A stretch of 64,000 nucleotides of DNA, taken from the NCBI GenBank assembly GCA_037013685.1, contig CM072889.1:19415976-19479975 (forward strand). Reading direction: 5' to 3'. Every line of letters starts with the position of its first letter. Positions within the stretch are counted from its first letter, which is position 1. A program made the translations under genes and the position numbers. The notes under the pieces are model-generated. The model did no database searches. It was not told the origin of the DNA and saw nothing but the letters and a program-made list of their open reading frames with translations. Of the stretch, positions 48,545 to 59,345 are shown piece by piece. The DNA is from Acridotheres tristis. Taxonomy: Eukaryota > Chordata > Aves > Passeriformes > Sturnidae.

Positions 48545-51500
48545 GGATTCCCCCAGTCTAATTTTAGCCCCCCTACTTTCCTTTCACTCTTAAAATCAAA
48601 CTGAATATATCTTGTCCTTGGAAAGTTCTCTGCTAATCCTGTTTGTGGTTTTAAATGCTATGTAAACATTTTCATTGTGGATTAATGTGCTGTTTCAAAG
48701 CAGTGGAGATTCTAAGATTGCCATTAATTCAGAGAAAGAGGCTTCTGTTACTATTATGGTTTTTTTTTTTTGGAAACTTAATTTCATTCAATGCCTCTTT
48801 GAAGGCTTTGCACTAGAGTGTTAAATGAATGCTATCAAAGGCCATATTAAAGAGGATTGTATATAGTTGACCAGGGTTCATGCTAGGGCCTAGTTTTAGA
48901 CAGTATCTTACATTGAAAATATGGTTCCTCAATTATACCTTCTATTGCAGAAATGAAATTACCTTGAATGCGTGGTGTAGTAGCCTTATTTCTTAGAACA
49001 CAATAGTAAATGGTCAAATTCTTCCTCACAGTAAAACATATCTGATTAAAAATGAAAGAGAGAGAAAAATGTGAAAGGCAAAATCAGTCATAAGAGCCCG
49101 GGGATCAGTGAAAAGACAGCTTGGACAAAGGCTCTCCATTTGAGTAGCCCAAATAATTCCAGGATTGTCTGAATGCTTTAGTGGAAGTGTCTAAAGTGCC
49201 TCATGTTCTGCCAGCTGATTCAGGGTGCTGCAAAGGGGATCCGAGGGCCAAAGTGAATATGCAGAAGCTTTTAAATACATTCCCACTATTGACAGTAATC
49301 AAAGCAATTTGCAAATACATCTTCTTAGCAAAAATTAACATCTTTGAGATCACAGTCATGAAAAACAATTGATACAACTGGAGGCACGAAGCTGTGTTTT
49401 GTGTGACTATTCACATTTATTACATTCCTGTTTTCGTGTCTGCTTTCCCATCTCATAACGTGCCTCTGATTTATTTGGAGAGTGACAGTGATTGCAGCCC
49501 TTCCCTGCTTGTTTGCTTTGTTTTTTTTTTATTTTTCTGCAGTGTTTTCGGTGTGGCTTCAGCAGGCAGAGGGTCCAGCCCTGCAGGGACAGCCCAGGCT
49601 TGGCCAGGCTGCTCTGGCAGGCAGTGCTGGCACCTTGGCCTTGGCAGGGGCTGAATGGAGTGGCTGCTGCTGCTGCAAATGCACACAGCCCACCTGCTGG
49701 GCAGCTCCCACACAGCCTGCCTGCCTAATTCCCGGATTACAGCGCTTCAGGACAGGTAAGGATGACGAGCAAGGGGAAAGGATCTTATGTCCTTACAGCC
49801 ACAGGGAGTTGTGTGCCTCTGTCCTGTTGGCATTAGTCGTGTAAGCCTCTCACTCATCCACCTGGGGACACCGATTTGCTCAGCCTTTGGTGTTCTGCTC
49901 AGGTTTTGATGTGCTAGCTGAGCAAAGTCCACGATTGCTTGTGTGTATGGGAATTAATTATGAATTTAGGCTGTTAAAGCAATCCTGTGGACTCCTGCTT
50001 CATTAGTAATCTGATCTGTTAGCACTGCACTGCTCACTGCCTCAATTCTCTCTGCAGAGACCGTGCCTGGGAGGGGTGGATGTTTGTGTGGAATTTGGGA
50101 GTTTCCACCAACTCCGTGCATTAAATTCTCACCATCCTCCTCTTGTGAGGAAGGCAGCTTCTGCTGAGAGGCCAGAGCACAGGACAAGTGTTGTTCTCCC
50201 TGCTGAAGAGTTGTCCTGTGAAAAAGATTCCATTGATTTTCTTTCCCGGAGAAGGCAAGTTAGAGTGCAGTGGGCATGCACGAGCACCTGGAGATTGTCG
50301 TGCTCCTGCTGCCTGCAGGGACAGAAAATGTCCCAAGAGCTGCAGCTGAAAAGCAGAACACAAGAGTGAACTGGTTATTTCCTTCTTTTAACCAGTCTCT
50401 TCTTACTTGTGAAATAATTAAAGTTATACTTAGCCTATATGATACCCTGAGTTACCACCTGCAGGAATCAAATTGTCTGGTAAAAAGGAATCTTTTTTTT
50501 TTTTTTCCCCATAAGGGACCTGGATAGGACAAAGAAACATTTCTATATTGCATGCATTGGCAAGAAGGATTAGACAGGCTGTAATCTTGGTCAGTCTGAC
50601 TTCTACAATTATGGAAAATTACAAAGATTGATGTTAGTTGAAATGTATCTTATTCACAAACTGGTATAGGATGAATCTCCTCTTCTGAAATACATATTTC
50701 ACTAAAACTAGAATACATATGAAGTGATTTCTTTTTCTTTCTTTCCCCCATCAGATTGATAATAGTCTGTGTAGGAAAGGGCTGAAAAACACAAAAAGAA
50801 AAAGTTGGAGCTATTTGAATTGTCATGGCAATATCCTGGATTTTTCAAGAAGTTTGGTTCTGTTTAGCTAGTCACTTTAATTTTCCTTCACTAACTTGTC
50901 TCCATTCTCTGCCACAATGATAATTCTTTATATGACTGTCAGCCCTTTGCATTGTGACAGCTTAAATTAATGTTTTGATATTTCTCTCTTTGTAAGAATA
51001 CAACAAAGAAGACAACTGCCAAGGATAGGACAGAAACTATATGAATGTAAAACAGACACTGCACCAATAAAACCAGAAGGAATAATTTTCATGTTATTGC
51101 CTTGTTAATAAGCTTTTGCAACAACTAATCCTGAAGTCTTTGGGTTCTCTGGGCTGGTGTGGCCCTGGTGCTTCATCTGGATTGGGGTGAACTTGTCTGG
51201 GGGCCCTTGGGCATTCGTGGGAATGCTTCAGCCCCTCTGGGCTGGGGAGGTTCCATAGCTCAGGCAGGCTGGTTCAGCCTCTGCTCTGCACTAACCTCAG
51301 CTGTAAGCTGTGCAGGATTAGCTTCTTTTACCCTCAGTAATCACCACACTCTTCTCAGAGTGAAAACCCTTTTGCAGACTAATACACGTTCATCTCATTT
51401 TTCCACACCACCTCTCCAAGTATGGACAGATCAATAAGAAGAATTCCAAAAGGAGGGTGAAGGAGCAGTTGGGAGGATTTGATTTGGCACTTCCAAAAGA

Positions 51501-52737
51501 AATGATGAGAAGGAATTGTCCTAAGGTTTTGTGGAGGTTTACACCACTCCTTATCTAAGGTTCAAGGCCTTTAGCAGCATCATTCCTGCTCTTAATGTAT
51601 GCCTCGAAAATCCCAACCCATCTGGCATTGCTGTAAATGAAGCTTGACTTCAATCAGGATGATGTTTTTCAATGTTCTTTAAAAAAAAATCCTTTTAAAA
51701 AGATCTGAGATATCAGATGCAGTTTAATGTTTCAGTATAGCTGAGGATTTCATTATTACCTTCTCTCATTTTTATCATTTTCCGTCTGTTTTTCCTCTCA
51801 CACATTCCTTCAGGACCTGGCCTCACCTGAGAGATGAGGAATTTAAATGAAAGTAGAACAAAAAAAAATCAATTAATCCATTCTTTGTGGCAGAAGCCAC
51901 CAGATGATGCTGTTACTCTTACAGCTTCTTAGCATGTGAGCAAGATTTCAGTTTTTGAAGGAATGTTGCATTGTTATTAGCTTAGTTTTACAGTAATCCT
52001 CTGAGAGAAGCTACCAGCAGAGTGTGTTTTCTGCTTTATTCTCTGTAGGATGCAGTTCTTAGGACAAATCACATTCCTTGGAGTTTAATGTGCAGTGCCA
52101 GACTGCAAAGTAGTGTGTTCCAGAAGGAGGAGGATCTCCTGTGATGACTGCAGATACCACTGTTACAGGGTAAAAATAATAATTAAAAACCGAAAAAGAA
52201 TAAAGAAAGTAGGTTTCACTTAGGAGAAAGTCCACCTTACTTCCTGTTTTATCAACAGGTCAGTGCCAAACCCCCAAATTCTGTCACTGTAGAGAAAGAA
52301 GAGAGGACAGGAAGGAGGAAAGGACACTCTGGTCACTGTGGATGTGCTGAGAGCATCAGGAGAGCACTGTGTGCATCTCAAACCATGCCTTGACCTGAGC
52401 CTCTCCCTCTTGAACAGAGAGCTGGACCCAGACAGCTTCAAAGAGTAGATCAAAAGTGTGAGCTGTACTATTTATCTCAATGGACCACAAGTGCTGAAAG
52501 CTGGAGATGAAAAATTTAACATCAGATTTGTCAAATATTTCACTGCTGATGGGATCATTTCAGCAGAAATGACCAATGGCAGTGCTTATCCATCAAATTG
52601 AAGGTTTAATATAAAAAATAAATAACATGGGAGATGGGGCTTCTGGTGGATGATTCATTTATGCATTTTAATTAAAACACTTGATTGTTGAAATGCAAAT
52701 GAAGCTAACTCAGAAATGCCAGTGTGTTGTGTCAGAG
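48545..52737. other. non-coding stretch, no gene seen
   Basis: No supportable gene. AT-rich on average, with a T-run at 48,759-48,771 and another at 50,492-50,506. The part 49,540-49,740 is GC-richer with TGCTGCTGCTGC. Open frames here are short and conflict between strands. Confidence 0.6.
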
Positions 52738-53549
52738 TGTTGGAAATCCCAGCAGCAGCCGAGGCTGGGCTCGCTCAGGTGTGGTGGTGGCAGTGAAAAT
52801 TTCAGTGTCCCTCCTGCCTCTGCTCCTACAGCAGCAACAGCCCCACAAATGAGAGCTCCTGCCTTGGAGTCAGGAGCATCTCTGGATCCTGCAGAGAGAA
52901 ATCTGAGTGCAGGGATTGAATTAAAGCCTTTGGATGGATTGAAGTGTGTTAAGCCTCTCACACATAAGGCAGAGGTGAAAGTTCAGGTTTTAGCAGGAGT
53001 GAGCAAGCAAATAAGTAGATGGAATGAGTAAGTGAGCAGAATGAGTTTTAAGTGCTTTTAGTAAGTAAAAGATCTTAGATGCCAGGGTAGTAGTACATGT
53101 TCTAGAGAAGGTTGAAAAGCACAGTCCTAGATACTGGTGTTTCCTGGAGGCTCTAAGAACACAGTTTCAGACATAATAAAGCTGTAGTAAGAATATTGCT
53201 CACATTTTTCAGTTAGAATAAGATAGACCAAGTACATAGTTTATACATAGCCTGGCGTGCTAAGAAACCAGAATTCTAATGGGTTAAGAAGTAGTGCTCT
53301 GAGTTGGTGTCTTAGCTTGTTGGGAAGTTTCTATATAAGAATGTGCACTGGGGAGAGCTGGTGCTTTTGCCATTGTTTTTTATGCCATGTGCTTTTATGC
53401 CTTTTGTTTTCTGCCATTGCTTTGCCTTGAGACTGATGTGCTTCTGCAATAAACAGCTTTGTAATAACTATGAGCTGCTTGGCTCATTAAAGAAAACAAC
53501 CTGACAAGTTGGGTGCCTGAGAGCACCCTGAGAACTGACCAACCTCACA
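52738..53549 (+). mobile_element. retroviral LTR, copy 2
   Basis: Second copy of the repeat at 8,471-9,261 and better preserved. It starts TGTTGGAAATCCCAGCAGC. A TATATAAG box lies at 53,333-53,340 and a canonical AATAAA at 53,448-53,453, about 115 bp further on, which is a plausible R-region length. Shared blocks with copy 1 include AGTGCAGGGATTGAATT, AGTTTTAAGTGCTTTTAGT, TATTGCTCACATTTTTCAGT, and CCAGAATTCTAATGGGTTAA. A GGGTGCCTGAGAGCACC palindrome near 53,510 parallels copy 1. About 70 bp near 52,935-53,000 are absent from copy 1. No internal retroviral coding sequence follows, so a solo LTR or truncated end is likely. Exact edges and target duplication are not resolved. Confidence 0.78.
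53448..53453 (+). promoter_or_regulatory. AATAAA polyadenylation signal of LTR copy 2
   Basis: Canonical hexamer located where an LTR carries its R-U5 polyadenylation signal. The matching place in copy 1 is mutated. Confidence 0.6.
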
Positions 53550-55146
53550 CTCGTGCCCCAGCCAGGCTGTGCCTGGACCCTGATCCCAAACTGGGCACTT
53601 GGATGTGCCAACCTCCGAGCAGTGCCAGAGCTGAACAAAGTGAGATTAAACCAATCCAGACACTGCATTTTACACAACTGAGATCATCTTCACCCTGGGA
53701 TTTCCAAGCTTGACCACCATCTAATGCAAAGTAAGTTCTGTTTATGTTTTATAGCTCTCACAAGGAGGAACAAGCAGGCACACACAGGAGCCATTGCAGA
53801 GCTGATGCACCCGGGCTTTGCTAAGCCAATTAAGCAATCGAATAAAGGCCACAACTGAAATGGACTCAACAGATCAGTGAAATCAAGTGGTGAAAATTAA
53901 TATACTGGGAAATTAAATCAGAATTGTAAAGCTGAGACTGAATTTGCTGTGTTGGTCTTGGGCTGGGGATATTTACAGGGAAGTTGTTTTCTCTGCAGTC
54001 TGAAGCATGTTTGTGTCCATCAGGGGTGAGGTTTGTGCTGGTTCTTCCCAACAGAGACCCTCTAAAACAAAGGGTGATCTGACCTGTTCCACTTAAGGAG
54101 GAGGTACAGTCACCACAGTGCTGTCAGCAGCTCTGCTTCTTTATTTTCTACCTTAAATCTCCCTGTTGTAACAAGTTACCAGCTTGCTGTTCTGATTTTC
54201 CCTTTCTAACGTAGAAAATCTTTCCATAGAAGTGACACAGACGAAGCCAAATCAAGCAGTAACAGCTTTGGGGGGAAAAAAAATAATAAATCCAGAAGAA
54301 CCTTCCTAATTATATGCAAGATTTACAGAGTTTGGTGTTTACTTTTAGGGACCTGCATGTAGTGCTGTTTCTCCATTATAGAGTGCAAGTGTGTCTTTGA
54401 GATAAGGCACTATCATCCTGGTATAATGGAAAGGAAATGAAAAGAAGGAGTTCAAAATGCTTTATATTTTGGGATCTTCACTTGTGGTGTTGACAGCAGC
54501 TGCAACAAAGATTCAGGTAGAAGACAACTCATAATTCATGTTAAACATTTCTGTGGCATTAGCAGAGTCAGTAACAAGTTCTTTTCCTCTTTCCCTGTGG
54601 GTTGTACAGCCAGGAGAAGGAAAAGTTTCATGTCCAGGAGCTGTCCATGCTGCCTGGGAATGAATGGCCTTCTGTCCATCAAGATCCTCCCTCCTTCCAG
54701 CATCCTGCTCGTGTTCAGGAGCAGAGCTGGTGGGTGATGCTGCCTTGAGCCATGTGGTTACCAGGAGCAGGGCTCACTCTCGTGCAGTATCTGCCAGTCT
54801 CACTGCAGGCTGTGGAGAGCAGGCTGTGGAAACTCATCCTGGTTTCCTGGCTTAATGGAAAATATTGAGTGGACAGTGCAGTAAAATACATAAAAAATAA
54901 ATTTTTTATGAGTTTCACAGCAGTTGCTTCCTCACCCACCTTGGGCAATGAATGCAGGTAAATTCCTATTCTGCCCCAGATTAAAATACTCCTTATTTTT
55001 GTCCCATCAGGCCAAATTTTTGCTTATAATTACAGTTTTTCTAGGCTTGATTCAAACTGATTGCGAGGACCCTTTTTTCTAAAGTAGCAAAATTTCCTTT
55101 GAGCACAGCCTGGACTACCCTTGGGTCCAGGGAACTGGACTGCAGG
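53550..55146. other. non-coding stretch, no gene seen
   Basis: No supportable gene. Moderately AT-rich single-copy sequence with an A-run at 54,276-54,283. Confidence 0.6.
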
Positions 55147-55366
55147 AGGAGAGGAGAGGAGAGGAGAGGAGAGGAGAGGAGAGGAGAGGAGAGGAGAGGA
55201 GAGGAGAGGAGAGGAGAGGAGAGGAGAGGAGAGGAGAGGAGAGGAGAGGAGAGGAGAGGAGAGGAGAGGAGAGGAGAGGAGAGGAGAGGAGAGGAGAGGA
55301 GAGGAGAGGAGAGGAGAGGAGAGGAGAGGAGAGGAGAGGAGAGGAGAGGAGAGGAGAGGAGAGGAG
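55147..55366. repeat. (GGAGA)n polypurine microsatellite, second array
   Basis: About 220 bp of pure GGAGA pentamers, purines on plus as at 28,686-29,049, but without an internal GGGGA block. Flanking sequences of the two arrays are unrelated, so they appear to have expanded independently rather than by duplication of a larger segment. Confidence 0.97.
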
Positions 55367-55779
55367 TTTTCTCACCGGTTGGGTTGGACATCCCCAAGGA
55401 CATGTAAATCCTGAAATCCATCTGTGCCACAGCTCAGAGCGTGCCAAAGGCTGCTGAGGGAACTTCTGTGAGCAAGTCTTCCCCAGCATGAGAGGTGGGC
55501 TGCAGAGCCAGGCCTTCTGTTTGGGCAAAACCCAACAACACCACGGAATTAAAGACGTAATTGAGGTTTTGGCAAAATTGCAGCACAGCTGCCCAAGGTC
55601 ATCTCCAGTGAAAGTGGCAGGGGAGGTTTACACAGAAGATGTTAATTGGATTTTCGTTTTCTCTTCAGAAAGGTTCAGAGCTATCAGATCTCACCCCAGT
55701 ACAAGCTGCATGAATATGTCCAACGATATTGTGAGCTGATTATTGTTCATCCTTCACGGCTTTCCATGCCCGGAACAAC

Positions 55780-56080
55780 GGTATTAGCATTAATATAGTG
55801 CCCAGGGCTCGGAGTGTGGGTACTAATGGAACTCAATCAGCTCTTAAAGAACAAAGGATCTGCTCTCCATGGCACCCAGTGGCTGTCAGAGGATTGGATT
55901 AGCAGCCTGTCAATCCTCCCGTTCGCGGCGCTTTCTTGACGCGCTCTCGGATGCTCGGTGAGTTCGTGGAATTAAATTATCTGAAAAATTAATACAAAAC
56001 ATTCAGCGGGAGCTGTGTGCTATTCCCTCCTGACCTGATTATTCTAGATTATTTAACTAAGTAGCCAGCATACCCCCTAA
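55780..56080. promoter_or_regulatory. candidate conserved non-coding element
   Basis: About ten CpGs are packed into 55,905-55,970 (TTCGCGGCG, GACGCGCTCTCGG, GCTCGGTGAGTTCG) within AT-rich DNA. To the right, words such as GAATTAAATTAT, CTGATTATTCTAGATTATTT and CCCTAATTTAAG follow. This mixture of CpG cluster and homeodomain-type AT words is common in developmental enhancers. No coding potential and no repeat membership were seen. The call rests on composition alone. Confidence 0.25.
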
Positions 56081-56880
56081 TTTAAGTGCTGAATTTCTAC
56101 CACACAAAACGTTATCTTTTCTCATAAAAGGAGCCCACGAAAAGAGCAAGCTCAATTGCCAATTATGCTTCTTCCATGAAATCTCTTCTATCCCCTTCAG
56201 GATAGGTTTGGGTAAAAATATAATTGCAGTGGATAAGGAAGCTTAAGAAAAGATGTAAATGAAAAATGTTATGTGTTGGCATCTGATTGATCCATTTGAA
56301 AGAAAGAGAAGGAGAATTTGATGAGATGGTAAGGAGCTCATGGTTTGTTTCGAAGGAACCCAGCATTTTTTTAACCTGTACAGGGTGCTGAGCTATAATT
56401 AAGAACGGCAAGTCAGTGAAAAATCTATTTAAACTCCTGACAGCTTCTCTGCATTAGCATTTTTGACATCTACATTCACTCTGGCAAATCACTAATGTGA
56501 TTTTTTTTTTCAAAATTATATTTTTATTAGCTTTCTGCATATAATAACAAAGTAAAAATGATGTTGCACCCTGGACAGGTCGTTAACTCAAAAGCTCAGC
56601 ACTTATATTGTGCTTAATTAGCTGCCTGATTATTGTTTTATTTTGAAAGAAGTTTTGTAAATATGTTTTCATCTGTAAATCATCTTTAAAGAGAAAACAA
56701 CTGTTTGAGACTGCTAGTTGGTGAAAAGCATGGCAATCCCTGGGTTAGAAACACCATGATTAATTGATGTCAAGATACTAATCTCTGGGGGTTTTAAATT
56801 AATAATTATAATGATAAATAAAAACAATAATTTATAAGATTGCTTTTATTATAATTTATCATTACTACCATTATTATGAC

Positions 56881-56915
<35 letters not shown>
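56881..56915. repeat. (TTA)n microsatellite
   Basis: About eleven TTA triplets without interruption, embedded in AT-rich sequence. Confidence 0.93.
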
Positions 56916-58413
56916 GGGAACTTTGAGTTATATAGGTCTTTCCCATTAATAATGATGCTAAGGCAAGGGAAGAATCAAGGCTCAAGCCTGATAACTTGTG
57001 TATAGGTATAATATTTTCAAACACATCAACAATCTTCCTCAAAGTGTGAAGAATTTGTGATAACATTTAAGTCAGATGCACTGTGAATGTGTTGGGTTTA
57101 ATTTGATAGCAAAGAAATACCATCATTAATTAGAATGCTTTCAGATTACTGTTTGTCTTGCATAATTCAACATTTGCCAAAGTTCAGGAAAGATATGCAC
57201 TAAATAGAAATTATTACTTTGATAATGCTGCTACATTTCCTCTCCTTATTTTTAATATGGCTTTTTAATTTGGGTAATGAGTATATATCACTAATCATTT
57301 TGAAAGCCTATTACCAACACCAACCAATTCGTCAACTTGAGTTAATAATTTACTTTATTAGAAAAATTGGAACTGGACACAGCTGTGAAGAACTGAAGGA
57401 AATAAATAATAAATTTTAAAAAGCCTCCTTAGCAGATAACCTATTTTCCTGTGTGCATAAAATGCCCCTTGTTCTGTCAGGACTTGTTTTCCCACTGCTG
57501 GAACTCCATTGGTAGCCATTAAGCTCCTACTTGAGACACATTCTACTGCAGGGCATTTGGAAATTAAATGCTCCAGGAATTAGAAGAAGATGGTCTTCTC
57601 CCATACTTAATTTTCCCATGTATTATTAGTGGCTGCCTGTGCACTGCTAATGCCCTTCTCCCACTGTGTAGGCATGAGCTGGCAAGGTCATTTATTTTTC
57701 AGCGTGTTTACTGGAAAAATGCAGTTGCATCTGAATGATTGTTTTGGGAAAAATAAAAATCTCGGGATGAGTCATAAGTGAAGAAAAAAAGGTCATTTGA
57801 GAAGATTTCAATAAGGGGAGAAATTGATAAAGAATATGGAAATGCATTCTAATTAGAATGAGAAGTTTGAAGACTGCACCCTGTAGTGAAATTAGTGTCT
57901 GCAGCAGACAATGCTCCTCATTAACAAATCGGGACCTCACTTTTATTACACTTAAACCAAGATTCTTCAGTGTGTCCTGCCACTTAAAAACATGCATCAG
58001 TGCCCACAACACTCACCCGTGGCTTTCCTCAAGCCTCTGCGTTTGTGAGCAGAGAGAAAACTGTGAAAGAAGCCCCGGTTGAATGAGGGATGCTACAGAG
58101 ATGGAGTGCATTGTGCTGAAACTGAATCTCCCTTTGAATGGTGGAAGAATAATAAGGACCCTGCCTACTGAATCATGCTAAACTGCAGCATTTATTTATT
58201 TTTAGTACAGTTTTATCTGGTGACAATGCAGTCATTATAGCCTTTTGTTGTTAAGGTGTGTGTATATTTCTGTTTGAAAACCTCGGGATAAGAAAGGCAC
58301 GAACAGTGAAGCTTTGAAAATGAGCCCCATCCAAACAGTCACAACTCCAGTTGTTCCCCCAAGTTCTGACATTTTTCATTACCGTGGGTCGCTCCATGGG
58401 AAGCAGAGGAAGC

Positions 58414-58435
58414 AAAAAAAAAAAAAAAAAAAAAA
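58414..58435. repeat. poly-A tract
   Basis: Twenty-two consecutive A, followed by GAAAGAAA. There is no recognisable retroposed body upstream, so it is recorded as a homopolymer rather than as a retrocopy tail. Confidence 0.9.
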
Positions 58436-59129
58436 GAAAGAAATGAGCAAACACCCGGAGAAATTTAAATTAGAAGCCTTGTCTTTAATAAGATCTTGCT
58501 TTGACATTAATCCCTGTCTGCAGCTGAGGTATTGTTTGCCTTTGTTGGAGCCCTGGTCCCATTCTCCCCTCCATCACAGCCGGTGCTGGCTGGGAGTCAG
58601 CCCAGCCCAGCCCTGGGACGGAGCTCTCACAGAAACTGCCCCAGCCCAGCTGAGCTGAGCTCAGGATAGACCAAGCCCAGAGTGCTCCAGCCAGTGAAAC
58701 ATCCTCTGAGATTCCCCAGTCGCCTGTTCCACCAAAAATAACCATTTCCACACAGTGAGGTGTAACAGATTTCCTATTCTCTGATGAGAAGGAATTTCCC
58801 TGAGCTGTGGTGAGTGCTGGTTTGTTCCTGCTTACAGCCCACATGCCGAGAAAGCAGAAGCTGCATCTCCACAGCTGGACCAGCCCCATCTGTCCCAGTG
58901 GTTGCCCAGCCATCCCTGCAGTGCCAGGACCCTCACCTGAGCTTCCCCAGCAGCTCCCTGTGCCACTCCAGCCACAGCAGCAGTGCTGGGTACCCGGGCT
59001 GATCCCTCAGGGACACCTGAGCCCCCCTTCCAGGACCTGCAGGGGCCACAGGACAGCTGGAGAGGGAGGGACCTTCTACAGGACAAGGGAATTGCCCCAC
59101 TTCGGGGTCATACAAGGGGTAACCCTCTC

Positions 59130-59345
59130 TGAACTCAAAGTGGTTTAAATCAGATATTAGGCAGAAATTCTTCCCTGTGAGGGTGGGGGACAACCTTTGG
59201 CACAAGTTTTCCAGAGAAGCTGTGGATGCCCAACCCCTGGAATTGTCCAAGACCAGGATGGACAAAGCTTTGAACAACCTGATGGAGCTGAAGTGTCCCC
59301 ACCCGTGGCAGGGGCTTGGAGGAAGGAGATCTTTCAGGTGATCCA
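59130..59345 (+). mobile_element. CR1 retroposon fragment, sense orientation
   Basis: The only CR1 piece here in plus orientation. Blocks run in the sense order: TTTAAATCAGATATTAGGCA, AATTCTTCCCTGTGAGGGT, CACAAGTTTTCCAGAGAAGC, TGTGGATGCCCAACCCCTGG, GTCCAAGACCAGGATGGACA and GGAGATCTTTCAGGTGATCC. The terminal ATTCTRTG repeats are missing or worn away beyond 59,345. No coding sequence remains. Confidence 0.85.

Larger units (their letters stand above)
55367..59129. other. non-coding stretch, no gene seen
   Basis: No supportable gene. The AT-rich core 56,400-57,420 includes a (TTA)n tract at 56,881-56,915 and a neighbouring imperfect AT-rich inverted repeat (56,800-56,870). An A22 run lies at 58,414-58,435. 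The part 55,740-56,120 is a candidate conserved element described separately. Confidence 0.55.

Noticed and set aside
58381..58440. Processed retrocopy tail at the A22 run
   Set aside because: No transcript-like body or target duplication upstream; recorded only as a homopolymer.
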